Notes: generated by a model not told the origin, from the letters alone. Positions 54,147 through 63,275 are shown, counted from the stretch's first letter. The stretch: DNA of 64,000 nucleotides from Marinobacter sp. F4216 (GCF_019931195.1 NZ_JAIOUO010000003.1:124001-188000); one strand, 5' to 3'. Translations and numbers: made by a program.

Positions 54147-56096
54147 ATGCCATCTCATGTAAAGCGCCGCCATAAAGTATCACCCGGTCTACTCGTTTCA
54201 ACGTCATTCGGTGCAGCCCTGCTTACAGGTTCCTTGGGGTTCGCCCAGGAACTGCCTTCTCCGCACTCAATGGGGTCGGGGGACGTGGAGTATTCCCCGT
54301 ACCTGCGAGAGGACTTCCCTAACCAGGTTTTCTTCGGCGATACCCATCTTCACACGGCTTTTTCGGCCGATGCTGGGCTTGCGATGGCAACCACCACGCC
54401 CGATGACGCCTATCGTTTCGCCAAAGGGGAGGAGGTTATTTCGTCCCAGGGCATTCCTGCCCGGCTACAGCGACCGCTCGACTTCCTCGTTGTCGCTGAT
54501 CATTCTGAAAATCTCGGGATCGCCATTGCACTCGAAGAAGAGAATCCGATCCTCGACTCCAATGAGTGGGGGCGAACTCTGGCGGAAACCTACGCGCCCA
54601 AGACAATCGATGCGCGCAATGAAACGTATGTCCAGTGGTTTGGGGCCGTGAACACCGCCGGCGGCTCTGACCCGATGAAAGGCAGCGGTCTCGACGAAAC
54701 CATGTGGAAGCGTATTACCAAAGCGGCCGAACGCCACAACGAGCCGGGTAGCTTTACCGCGTTCATCGGCTACGAATGGACGTCCGGCCCGAACGGCAAC
54801 AACCTACACCGGAATGTGATCTTCCGGGACGGCAAGGAACTGGCCGACCAGATTGTGCCTTTCTCAACCTATGATAGCGACGACCCCGAAGACCTCTGGC
54901 AGTGGATGGCAGACTACGAAGAGAAGACCGGTGGCCGCTTGTTGGCAATCCCGCACAACGGCAATCTGTCCAACGGGCTCATGTTTGATGACGTCACGTT
55001 ATCCGGGGAGCCCCTGACGGCTGACTATGCCGAGCGCCGTCAGAGGTGGGAGCCGATCTACGAGGTCACACAGATCAAGGGCGATGGTGAGGCGCACCCG
55101 ATGCTTTCGCCCAATGACGAGTTCGCGGACTACTACACCTGGGACAAGGGAAGTTTTGGGGAAGAACCGAAAACAGAAGACATGCTGCCTCGTGAATACG
55201 CGCGCTCTGCCTGGAAGCGCGGCATGGCCTATGAGGCTGAGTTAGGTGTGAATCCATTCAAGATGGGTGTTGTGGGCTCAACCGACTCGCACACGGGCCT
55301 TTCCACCGCTCAGGAAAATAACTTCTTTGGCAAGGTAACGCTTGTCGAGCCCACCGCTGATCCAATCCGTTTTGAAGAACAGATTACCGGCCGCTTTACT
55401 CCAGATGACCCTTCTGATGATCAGATTGTGGGTGATGGTCTGGCTGCCGGAATCGCGGCTGTCTGGGCCCGCGAAAACACCCGCGAAGCAATTTGGGATG
55501 CCATGAAACGCAAAGAGACATTTGCAACCACTGGCACGCGGATGCGGGTAAGAGTTTTTGCTGGCTGGGACTTTGAGGAGAGCGACCTTCAGCGCTCGAA
55601 TTTTGCGGCCTATGGGTATGATAACGGTGTGCCTATGGGGGGCGACCTTACCGCCGCCCCTGATAGTGGTGCGCCAACATTGTTGGTTCGGGCCCTACGT
55701 GACCCTGATGGAGCCAATCTCGATCGAGTTCAAATCATCAAGGGATGGACAACAGCAGACGGAGAGCCAAAGGAAAAAGTGTACGATGTCGCCTGGTCTG
55801 ACGATCGACAGCCGGGAGCGGATGGCAAACTGCCTCCTGTCGGTAACACGGTAGACGTTGAAAAGGCTGAATATAGCAACTCGATTGGAGATCCGTTTCT
55901 CCAAGCCTTCTGGAAAGATCCGGATTTTGATGCCTCTCAACGAGCCTTCTATTACGTCCGTGTTCTGGAAATTCCGACACCAAGCTGGTTGACATACGAC
56001 AGTGCCTTTTTCGGTGTGGAAATCCCTGAAGGTAAGCGTAAAACACAGCAGGAGCGGGCTTACACGTCGCCGATCTGGTACACGCCCCAAGGCTAA
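54147..56096 (+). CDS. Secreted DUF3604 (PHP-fold) protein, copy 2
   Basis: 649 residues, with GGAGGAGAG just before the ATG. An N-terminal signal region (residues ~10-33, ending LGFAQ) is followed by the same landmarks as copy 1: [56 protein letters not shown] and STDSHTGLS. The C-terminal half looks richer in A/T at codon third positions than copy 1 (impression, not measured). Flanked by an imperfect ~90-bp direct repeat, suggesting duplication or insertion. Confidence 0.87.
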   Translation: MPSHVKRRHKVSPGLLVSTSFGAALLTGSLGFAQELPSPHSMGSGDVEYSPYLREDFPNQVFFGDTHLHTAFSADAGLAMATTTPDDAYRFAKGEEVISSQGIPARLQRPLDFLVVADHSENLGIAIALEEENPILDSNEWGRTLAETYAPKTIDARNETYVQWFGAVNTAGGSDPMKGSGLDETMWKRITKAAERHNEPGSFTAFIGYEWTSGPNGNNLHRNVIFRDGKELADQIVPFSTYDSDDPEDLWQWMADYEEKTGGRLLAIPHNGNLSNGLMFDDVTLSGEPLTADYAERRQRWEPIYEVTQIKGDGEAHPMLSPNDEFADYYTWDKGSFGEEPKTEDMLPREYARSAWKRGMAYEAELGVNPFKMGVVGSTDSHTGLSTAQENNFFGKVTLVEPTADPIRFEEQITGRFTPDDPSDDQIVGDGLAAGIAAVWARENTREAIWDAMKRKETFATTGTRMRVRVFAGWDFEESDLQRSNFAAYGYDNGVPMGGDLTAAPDSGAPTLLVRALRDPDGANLDRVQIIKGWTTADGEPKEKVYDVAWSDDRQPGADGKLPPVGNTVDVEKAEYSNSIGDPFLQAFWKDPDFDASQRAFYYVRVLEIPTPSWLTYDSAFFGVEIPEGKRKTQQERAYTSPIWYTPQG

Positions 56097-56156
56097 GGTG
56101 CCCAGTCTCAGGGAAGCCTGAAGCTTTCCCATTACTTCGCAGGCGCGCTAGGCCCG

Positions 56157-56250
56157 GGTCGTATCTGAACGTCGCCGGGCATCTGCCCGGAGACCAATCC
56201 CCGTTGAGAGTCAATCCACGCCCCATTCTTCGGGGAGAGTGGAAACGACA
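56157..56250 (+). repeat. Imperfect ~90-bp direct repeat, copy 2
   Basis: It starts 60 bp after the second DUF3604 stop. Same three exact blocks as copy 1; its hairpin is CCGGGC-ATCT-GCCCGG and a further CCCC/GGGG stem follows (56221-56235). Confidence 0.8.
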
Positions 56251-56362
56251 AGGAACACAAAACATGCTCGGTTAGCACGATCCACAGGGTCACGAAAAAC
56301 GTTAGCAGAGTTCGCTGTATAGGCGAACTGGCATGTTTGCGATGAACAGCTACGGATATCAG

Positions 56363-56394
56363 CACGGCCGCATCGGGAAATGCGGCCGTACTTT
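56363..56394 (+). terminator. Strong hairpin terminator between DUF3604 copy 2 and the acyltransferase gene
   Basis: ACGGCCGCAT (56363-56372), 6-nt loop, ATGCGGCCGT (56379-56388), then ACTTTTATT on the plus strand. It lies 267 bp beyond the DUF3604 stop, so the repeat copy 2 would be in the transcript. Possibly also used by the converging gene. Confidence 0.8.
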
Positions 56395-57758
56395 TATTCG
56401 ATGTATCCCTCCAGCTCCTCAAGGGCACCTTTCAGTCCGACGGCAAGCTTTTGAACATGAGGTACGCGATCCCTGCAGGCCACTAATCCGAAATTCAGAA
56501 AATCACCCTGACTGGTGCAGGTAAAGTTCAGCGGAATGCCAGGCATAATCAGACTTACAGGATAGACATGCTGCAGCTTGGCACCGTCGAGGTACCTTGA
56601 CTCCCTTTGCCCGGGCACATTGGACACGGTGGTGTTGAACAGCTGCTTGCCCGAGCCACTGCCACCCAGTATCAGCGAGGAAAGAAACGGCCCGGTCGAG
56701 AACAGCGAATAGGGAGTAAGGGCTCCAGGGGGCAGTCCCTGAAGCTGTGCCTTGGCCGCCCGCGTCGAGCGTTTGACATACTCCAGCCGCAGGGCCGGAT
56801 CCGCGATGTTCGTGCCCAGGCTGCCAAAAATCAGGCTGACCTGGTTACCGATAGTGGTGTCTCCCGGTTTGCGGGTTGAAACCGGCACAGCGGCCGTCAA
56901 CGACTCTTCGGGCAAGGCATTGGCCTCCACCAGGTAATCCCTCAGAGCGCCTCCAACCATCGTCATGACAACGTCATTGATCGTCGCCTCCGACGCTCTG
57001 GCGATTCTTTTCAGTCTTTCCAGTTCAACGTGCTGGGTGGCAACCCTGCGATGCGGCCCGATCGGGCCATTCAACACCGTATCGGGCGTAGACCGGAACG
57101 TCACCAGATCATCGTCTTTGCGCCGGAGTTTAAACGATGCCTTGAACGCGGCCTTCAAATCCTGAAAGGACGGAAGTGCGTTGTCGGACGGCGCTTGATC
57201 GACTGGAGTTGCGGATCCCGTCGATTCCGGCGAGCAGGCCCAAAGCGGTGTGCTGAGAGTCTCCAGCTCCGTGGGCAGACTTCCGATAACCAGTCGCGTC
57301 CCGCTGATTCCGTCGACAAGGGCATGGTGAATCTTCACGTAAAGCGCAAACCGTCCATTGGCCAGACCCTCGATAAAATGGCACTCCCAAAGAGGCTTAT
57401 CCAGATCCATCGCGTGCTCATGAATCCAGGCAATCACCTGCCCTAGCTGTTTTTCGTCACCAGGCAGAGGCAGAGACCACTGCCGGAGGTGGTACTCAAG
57501 ATCAACATCATAGATCTCTCGGGTTTCGGGCCTGAGCTGCCGGCGAGTGGGTCGTGTCAGCAGCTGATTCCACGGATACACAATCCGTGTTTCTGCGCGC
57601 CACCGCTGCACGATGTCGTTCACAAAGGTCTTTCGACCCGAGTCATCCAGCGAGGGCGGGTAGGAAAACGTCAACAGCGCAGCCACGTGCATTGGCATGT
57701 TCTTGCCTTCCAGCTGCAGGGAAGCCGCATCAATCAATGGCATTTTTCTCAGCGTCAT
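56394..57758 (-). CDS. Wax ester synthase/diacylglycerol acyltransferase (WS/DGAT), copy 1
   Basis: 454 residues. The catalytic motif is HHALVDG (144-150), preceded by PLWE (122-125), with an NDVV motif (INDVVMTMVGGALRDYL) and a late SNVPG. It esterifies acyl-CoA with fatty alcohols or diacylglycerol at the membrane, making wax esters or triacylglycerol. The start forms a 4-bp ATGA overlap with the upstream paralogue, so the two are coupled; they are not close copies. Confidence 0.9.
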   Translation of the reverse strand: MTLRKMPLIDAASLQLEGKNMPMHVAALLTFSYPPSLDDSGRKTFVNDIVQRWRAETRIVYPWNQLLTRPTRRQLRPETREIYDVDLEYHLRQWSLPLPGDEKQLGQVIAWIHEHAMDLDKPLWECHFIEGLANGRFALYVKIHHALVDGISGTRLVIGSLPTELETLSTPLWACSPESTGSATPVDQAPSDNALPSFQDLKAAFKASFKLRRKDDDLVTFRSTPDTVLNGPIGPHRRVATQHVELERLKRIARASEATINDVVMTMVGGALRDYLVEANALPEESLTAAVPVSTRKPGDTTIGNQVSLIFGSLGTNIADPALRLEYVKRSTRAAKAQLQGLPPGALTPYSLFSTGPFLSSLILGGSGSGKQLFNTTVSNVPGQRESRYLDGAKLQHVYPVSLIMPGIPLNFTCTSQGDFLNFGLVACRDRVPHVQKLAVGLKGALEELEGYIE

Positions 57759-59149
57759 ACAGCCTCCGGAATATTATTGCCATCCTCAGCAGGCTTCCCC
57801 GGATCGGATAACCCGAGCCGCTGTTCCAGTTCACGCAAGGCTTCCTGCATGTCCGTGGCCAGTTTCTGCATGCGCGGCACTGTGTCCCTACAGGCTGTGA
57901 TGCCCAGATTCAGCGTTCCCGCATGGCTGTAGAAGGTGAAACTCACCGCCATACCGGGGAACACGATGTTGGCGGGATAGCAGTTCACCAATCGCGCGCC
58001 CCTGAGGTATTTCTCTTTCGTGCCCCCCGGCACATTGGACACAACCGCATTGAACATGGGAGATGTATTGCCTGAAACACCGGCCACCATCCGGATAACA
58101 GAGGGCAACATGCTGACCAGCGAATAAGGGGTCCGCATTTCTTGGGGCAGGCCCAGTACCTGCTGTTTGGCGACGTCCGTCGAGTCGTGAATTTTCTGCA
58201 ACCGTACCAGTGGGTCGGCAATGTTGGTCCCGAGAATGCTATAGATCATGCCAACCGAATTTCCGAAGCTCTGATCGCCCTTTTCCCGGAGAGACATCGG
58301 GATTGCAGCCGTCAGGCTGCTTCCCGGCAGAGCCGTGATGCCTTGCAGGTACTGACGCAGGGTACCGCCGACAAGACATAACACGACATCATTCAGACTC
58401 ACCCCGGCGGTTTTCGCGACCGCCTTCATGCGATGCATTTCGAAGCTCTGGGTCGCAAATCGACGTTGGGCACCGATCGGCCCATTCAGAGGTGTCCAGG
58501 GTGCTGAACGAAACGTTGTGAGACTCTCGTCCCGGCTGAACAATCGAAATACATTGCGCGCCGTCCGCAACATGGCCTGCGTTGTCGGCACGCAGAAAGG
58601 CCCCATCTGGAACGGTTTTTCAGGCGCAGGATGGATCCAGAATGGCGCGGTCGTTTTATCGTTCATGGCATCGGACAGACCATTCATCAAAAGGATATTG
58701 GCGCTGATCCCATCTACAATGGCATGGTGAAACTTCATGTAAATCGCGAACTTGTTATCTGCCAGTCCTTCAATGATCACGCATTCCCAGAGCAGCTTGC
58801 GAAGGTCCATCGGCTGGCTGTGCAACCTGGCCACCAGCTGCCCTAGTTCCCGCTGCCCTCCGGGCTTGGGAAGAAACAGATGACGCACATGGTACTCGAG
58901 GTCCGGGTCGTGGCAGGTTTTCAACCTGGGAGCCAGCTGCCACCGGGACGGCGACACCAGTTTCTGGTTCCAGGGAGACTCAATTCGGGTCTCTTTTTTC
59001 CAGTCCGCTACCAGCTTGCTAACAAAATCCGGGGACGCTTTCGGTGGCAATTCGAAAATCATCAGGCCCGCAACATGCATCGGTGCATTCGGGTTTTCCA
59101 GCTGCACAAACGCTGCATCCGTTGGAGTCATTTTTGTGTGGTTTGTCAT
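57755..59149 (-). CDS. Wax ester synthase/diacylglycerol acyltransferase (WS/DGAT), copy 2
   Basis: 464 residues, with HHAIVDG (141-147), LLWE in place of the usual PLWE (119-122), LNDVVLCLVGGTLRQYL and SNVPGGTK. Same reaction class as copy 1; different chain-length or alcohol preference is possible. It overlaps copy 1 downstream and the hydrolase upstream by 4 bp each, giving a three-gene coupled operon. Confidence 0.9.
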   Translation of the reverse strand: MTNHTKMTPTDAAFVQLENPNAPMHVAGLMIFELPPKASPDFVSKLVADWKKETRIESPWNQKLVSPSRWQLAPRLKTCHDPDLEYHVRHLFLPKPGGQRELGQLVARLHSQPMDLRKLLWECVIIEGLADNKFAIYMKFHHAIVDGISANILLMNGLSDAMNDKTTAPFWIHPAPEKPFQMGPFCVPTTQAMLRTARNVFRLFSRDESLTTFRSAPWTPLNGPIGAQRRFATQSFEMHRMKAVAKTAGVSLNDVVLCLVGGTLRQYLQGITALPGSSLTAAIPMSLREKGDQSFGNSVGMIYSILGTNIADPLVRLQKIHDSTDVAKQQVLGLPQEMRTPYSLVSMLPSVIRMVAGVSGNTSPMFNAVVSNVPGGTKEKYLRGARLVNCYPANIVFPGMAVSFTFYSHAGTLNLGITACRDTVPRMQKLATDMQEALRELEQRLGLSDPGKPAEDGNNIPEAV

Positions 59150-60153
59150 CGTGCTCTCTCTCGGTATCCGTTCTTGTCGTCAAGTTGTTCCTGAATGAAA
59201 ACCCCAATTTGCTCGCGCGCGACAGACGCCTCGGGTAACCAATCTTCCAGCAAAGGAAAGGCATGAGGGAGATCCGGCCACAGCGCCAGCTCTGTCGTCA
59301 CACCCGCAACTCCAAGCCGGTGGGCGAAGTGCAAGCTATCGTCCCGCAGGATTTCCGCGTCACTGGCGACAATCAGAGTCGGCGGAAAGTCGTTAAATAC
59401 TCCGAAGAGCGGGGATACTTCCGGATCGTTGGCATCGGTACCCTGTAGGTACCAATCCACAGCATGGGACAGGGAAACGAGGGGCAACATCGCGTCACCG
59501 CTGGCATTGTCTGAGCGGGATGGGGCACCGTGCAGGCGCGCAAGATCCAGCGCGGGCGACAGTGTGACCGCACACCCGGGCATCGGCAGACCGCTCCGCC
59601 GGATTCGATGGAGCAACGCCACTAAAAGATTGCCGCCTGCAGATTCGCCGCCCAGCACGATCGACGCGGGCGGGACGCCAGAATCCAGCAGCAGGCGGTA
59701 GGCTGCCTCGCAATCATCCAGGCCTGCGGGATAGGGATGGGCTGGCGCCAGCCGATAGTCCGGCAGGAACGCACTGGCCGACAATCCATCACACAGGCGC
59801 TCGACAAAGGTGAAATGAGCGTCGGGCATAGCCGGCAGGACAAACGCCCCTCCGTGCAGCCACAGAATCACCGGGTGACCCGATTCCGAGAAAGGGTCAC
59901 CGAACCTGTGCCCCGCTGCCACCCGACCGTCGCTCTCGTAGTAGCCAAAGGCAAACCGCTCCCTCTGTGCATTGTTTTTCCAACGTCCAGCTGTTCTGAC
60001 CTGAGCCCACGTAACACGGCGACGTTTACCCCGCAACAGAAACGCCATCAGGGGCCTTATCAGCCAGCGCATAGCAAACAGCCGACAGCGTGTCCGGAGG
60101 GACAAATCAAGAGTGGAAACGGAAAACCGGGTCGAATACGGGATCGAGTTCAT
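59146..60153 (-). CDS. Hormone-sensitive-lipase-family alpha/beta hydrolase
   Basis: 335 residues from ATG 60153. Oxyanion motif HGG (100-102, LWLHGGAFV), nucleophile GESAG (S171), acid in IVASDAEIL and His in LPHAFPLL. Cytosolic or peripheral; it cleaves carboxyl esters of short to medium acyl chains. First gene of the operon with two WS/DGAT genes, which suggests turnover or acyl supply for storage lipids (inference). Confidence 0.88.
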   Translation of the reverse strand: MNSIPYSTRFSVSTLDLSLRTRCRLFAMRWLIRPLMAFLLRGKRRRVTWAQVRTAGRWKNNAQRERFAFGYYESDGRVAAGHRFGDPFSESGHPVILWLHGGAFVLPAMPDAHFTFVERLCDGLSASAFLPDYRLAPAHPYPAGLDDCEAAYRLLLDSGVPPASIVLGGESAGGNLLVALLHRIRRSGLPMPGCAVTLSPALDLARLHGAPSRSDNASGDAMLPLVSLSHAVDWYLQGTDANDPEVSPLFGVFNDFPPTLIVASDAEILRDDSLHFAHRLGVAGVTTELALWPDLPHAFPLLEDWLPEASVAREQIGVFIQEQLDDKNGYRERAR

Positions 60154-60190
60154 AGACACCAATCCATTGGTTGAGGACCGACTATCACTA

Positions 60191-60286
60191 TGCGCCAGTC
60201 ATCTCCCGTGACCTTGTCACTTTCCGTCACAGACTTGTTTTTTAGCGCCATGAAGTAGTGGCGCCCAGAAACAACAAATTGGCGCA
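60191..60286. promoter_or_regulatory. Cluster of GCGCCA/TGGCGC half-sites in a divergent promoter region
   Basis: TGCGCCA (60191-60197), GCGCCA (60245-60250), TGGCGC (60259-60264) and TGGCGCA (60280-60286). The middle pair forms a perfect hairpin with an 8-nt loop; the outer pair is an exact 7-bp inverted repeat. It lies just upstream of the hydrolase/WS-DGAT operon in the 405-bp gap 60154-60558. Looks like repeated operator half-sites. Confidence 0.45.
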
Positions 60287-60497
60287 TAAAGTTAATTGAG
60301 AAAAAAGCACTCCGGCCATGATGCGAAAAGCACAATTAAGTGGGGAGCCAACATGCACCGTTCAACCGGCCGGAAAGGACAAAAACCAGAATGCCTCTTG
60401 GCTTCGGACCCTAAATAAGGCTCGCCGAAGGCATGAAACGATCCGATGAATGGTTCCGGGAAACCGGAGAACTTGCTTAAAGACAACGATCAACCCT

Positions 60498-60519
60498 GGG
60501 GGGGCCATGCTGCCCCCCC
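60498..60519. promoter_or_regulatory. G7/C7 hairpin just upstream of the dehydrogenase gene
   Basis: Seven G (60498-60504), an 8-nt loop and seven C of an eight-C run (60513-60519), followed by AAAA. It ends 39 bp before the ATG at 60559, so it would form in the mRNA leader. No U-tract on the plus strand. Confidence 0.4.
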
Positions 60520-60558
60520 CAAAATCCCAGCAAAACAACCACAACACGGAGTTCACCA

Positions 60559-61641
60559 ATGCGAAGTGCCATTGTCGAAGAAAACACCCTTACGGTTGCC
60601 GACTTGCCCACCCCGAAGCCCCGGGAAAACGAGCTGTTGATTAAATCCCTTGTCTGCGGAATCTGCGGCTCGGACCTTCACTGCCTGCACCACTCCCACG
60701 AACTGGTCGAGAGCTCCCGACAGGTGGTCGGTAGCTCCATCCTCGATCCCGATCAACCGATCTTGATGGGGCATGAGTTTGTCGGTGAGGTCCTGGAAAG
60801 CCGCATGCCGGACTCTCCGTTCAAGGAAGGCGACAAGGTCGTATCCCTCCCCTTCCTGATGCGGGAAGAAGGTATGAAGTTGGTTGGATTCGGCACGCCG
60901 GAGGTTCCGGGCGGGTTTTCTCAGCAATTACTCGTGGATGGCCGGCTTTCAATGAAAGTACCCAACGGCCTCGATGCGGAGACGGCATCACTGACCGAAC
61001 CCATGGCCGTGGCCTTGCACGCGGTCAACCGGGCCGAGCCCAACCGCAACCACGTACCACTGGTCATCGGTTGTGGGCCTATCGGTCTGGCCGTGATTGC
61101 GGTCCTCAAGATGATGAACATCGGCCCCATCGTCGCCTCCGATTTCTCCAAGGCCCGGCGTGATCTGGCGATCAGAATGGGTGCTGACATTGTGGTCAAC
61201 CCAGCCGATCACTCACCCTACGAAAGCTGGAAAGAAGCAGCTCAAACCGCCAATGCTGAAGAAGCTGGTCCGTCTTCGCCGTTACTCGGAGGTGACGACC
61301 TCAAGCCCTCCCTGATTTTTGAATGTGTTGGGGTACCAGGCCTGATTCAGAACGTCTTCGCGGGTGCGCCCTTTGGAGCGCGCATTGTGGTGGTCGGCCT
61401 GTGCATGGAAAAAGACAGCATTGTCCCGGCTTTTCCGATCATGAAAGAACTGGATATTCGCTTTGTCAGTTTCTACACCCCCGAGGAATTCGGCGCCACC
61501 CTGCACCATCTTGCCAACGGCGAGCTCGAGGCCAGCCCTCTCATCTCCGACACGGTCAGCCTGGACGACATAGGTTCTGCGTTCGAAAGGCTGAGCAAAC
61601 CGGAAAAGGACGTCAAGATTCTGGTGAAACCGTCGGAATAA
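60559..61641 (+). CDS. Zinc-dependent medium-chain dehydrogenase/reductase
   Basis: 360 residues. Catalytic zinc ligands are probably C36 (VCGICGSD) and H72/E73 (GHE); the Rossmann motif is VIGCGPIGLAV. The Cys4 structural-zinc lobe of classic alcohol dehydrogenases is missing. NAD(P)-dependent oxidation of an alcohol; substrate unknown, though wax-ester neighbours make fatty or secondary alcohols plausible. Has its own terminator 119 bp downstream. Confidence 0.87.
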   Translation: MRSAIVEENTLTVADLPTPKPRENELLIKSLVCGICGSDLHCLHHSHELVESSRQVVGSSILDPDQPILMGHEFVGEVLESRMPDSPFKEGDKVVSLPFLMREEGMKLVGFGTPEVPGGFSQQLLVDGRLSMKVPNGLDAETASLTEPMAVALHAVNRAEPNRNHVPLVIGCGPIGLAVIAVLKMMNIGPIVASDFSKARRDLAIRMGADIVVNPADHSPYESWKEAAQTANAEEAGPSSPLLGGDDLKPSLIFECVGVPGLIQNVFAGAPFGARIVVVGLCMEKDSIVPAFPIMKELDIRFVSFYTPEEFGATLHHLANGELEASPLISDTVSLDDIGSAFERLSKPEKDVKILVKPSE

Positions 61642-61759
61642 TCTCCGCTGAGAACCCTGGCCCGACAGAGAAAGACAAGCTGCAGTCGTAAAATGCAAAA
61701 AGGGACGGCAGCTTACCCCCTACACTGATCGTCTTCCTTTTGGTTCATTGCCCTTTTCA

Positions 61760-61782
61760 GCCACCGCCCCGGTGGCTTTTTT
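61760..61782 (+). terminator. Rho-independent terminator of the dehydrogenase gene
   Basis: GCCACC (61760-61765), loop GCCCC, GGTGGC (61771-61776), six T (61777-61782). The rest of 61642-61860 shows nothing else. Confidence 0.92.
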
Positions 61783-61860
61783 CGATATCAAAACTCGCGA
61801 CATGAGAGGCCGGACCTCCCCACCCGAAAGCTGAATGGAGAGAACCGGTTTTACTGTGCG

Positions 61861-63159
61861 TCAGAGGGCAATCGAGCTGGTCTGAGCCGATTCGGCGATC
61901 TTTTTGACGCGACCAAGCTTTGCCCGGACAGAACACCGGATTGCCAGCGCAACCAACGCGCGAATGAGAGGAACAGGGGCTGAGAGGACAGCCTGCCAGC
62001 TGACTCGAACGGTCTCGCCCTGAGAGTCCAGACGAATCACAGCGGAGTAACCGGGCGCGAAGGGACGCCGGAGCCGGTAGTGCAGGTAATGCCCGGATTC
62101 CCTGGCAACAACGTGGGCGCTTTCGGACGCCTCTTCGACGCCATTCTCGCTGCCCACCAGCAATCCTTTTGGCAACACTTCGGCAAGCGCTTTCCAGACA
62201 GCGGGGACATCCGCCCCGACACTGATGCTCTCTTCGGCCACCGCTTCACTGGGCAGAAACCCAGTTAACGGGTAGGCGAACGTCCGCGGGTAAAGCAACT
62301 CAATGCTGTTGCCCATCGGGTCATTGACGTACATCACTTTGAAAATACCCGCCTCCAGCGCTTTTCCGTTGGCACGGAATCCGGACTGAAGGGCTTTGTT
62401 GAACACGCCGTCCCACTCAGCTCGGGAGGCAGTGTTGATGGCGAAGTTCATCAGGCCGTGCTGATACAGGGGCGGACGCTCACCACCGGGAAACGCCTCA
62501 CGGGTCTCGCAGATTTCCATCACAAGCCCACCGCCCTGCAGGTAACTCGGGAATGACAGCCCGTCGAGCCCAAGCGATTGCCGATCGGTGAGCCATTTAG
62601 GCATCGTACGCGGCTCCAGCCCCAACGCATCTTCCCAGGAACGCAGCACACTGTCAGCGCCATGCGTGTTGAGGCGAATGAGCCGAACCACGGAGCGTCT
62701 GGCCCGACAGGTCCACTCTGCTTCGGGAAGCGGATCACGCTCGTAGACCTCCAGCGAATTCCCCTCGGGATCTGTACAGTAGGCAATTCTCTGGCCGTTC
62801 TCTCCGTCAATTCGCTCTAATCTGCCATCGTCAGACAGCGCATCAAGACAGGCCTGGAACTGCCATGTGAAAATACCAAGCCGGTTGTAGCCCGGCATCG
62901 CAGCTTTCCCGGGTTCTGGCCGGGGCAGCCTCTGCGGTGACCGGAAATCGAAGAACTCCAGCTGGAACTTCGACTCATTACCGTCCAGCGACCAGTAACA
63001 CCGGGTATTCACGTCCTCGATGCCCATCACCCGGGTCGACAGCTTACCAGCGTATATGGTTCGCCCGGAGGGCAGAAAACCGAACAGCCTCGAATACCAG
63101 GCTCTCAGAGCGTTCGCATCCTCACAGACGAACGCAATCTGACTGTAATATGTGCTCAT
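61861..63159 (-). CDS. Three-domain protein: two VOC (glyoxalase-like) domains plus SRPBCC-like domain
   Basis: 432 residues. VOC domain 1 (~5-137) reads IAFVCEDANALRAWYSRLFG and ends CTDPEGNSLEVYE. VOC domain 2 (~158-296) starts VRLIRLNTHGADSVLRSWEDALG and ends MYVNDPMGNSIELLYP. The tail (~308-425) looks like a START/polyketide-cyclase (SRPBCC) ligand-binding domain. No signal peptide. VOC pairs occur in extradiol dioxygenases and isomerases; this fusion may act on a hydrophobic or aromatic metabolite. Function unknown. Confidence 0.75.
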   Translation of the reverse strand: MSTYYSQIAFVCEDANALRAWYSRLFGFLPSGRTIYAGKLSTRVMGIEDVNTRCYWSLDGNESKFQLEFFDFRSPQRLPRPEPGKAAMPGYNRLGIFTWQFQACLDALSDDGRLERIDGENGQRIAYCTDPEGNSLEVYERDPLPEAEWTCRARRSVVRLIRLNTHGADSVLRSWEDALGLEPRTMPKWLTDRQSLGLDGLSFPSYLQGGGLVMEICETREAFPGGERPPLYQHGLMNFAINTASRAEWDGVFNKALQSGFRANGKALEAGIFKVMYVNDPMGNSIELLYPRTFAYPLTGFLPSEAVAEESISVGADVPAVWKALAEVLPKGLLVGSENGVEEASESAHVVARESGHYLHYRLRRPFAPGYSAVIRLDSQGETVRVSWQAVLSAPVPLIRALVALAIRCSVRAKLGRVKKIAESAQTSSIAL

Positions 63160-63275
63160 GATGCACTCCCTGCTTACTTCAAGAAGATCGGGTCTCGCTT
63201 ATTCAGATTGATACTGTCCGCGGAGTCTTGCTCAGAAAATTTCCCACGTTTAACCCGAGCGAGTGCCCATCCGGG

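Noticed and set aside
60259..60295. Possible sigma-54 promoter (TGGCGC followed by AT-rich DNA)
   Set aside because: The required GC/TTGC -12 element at correct spacing is missing.
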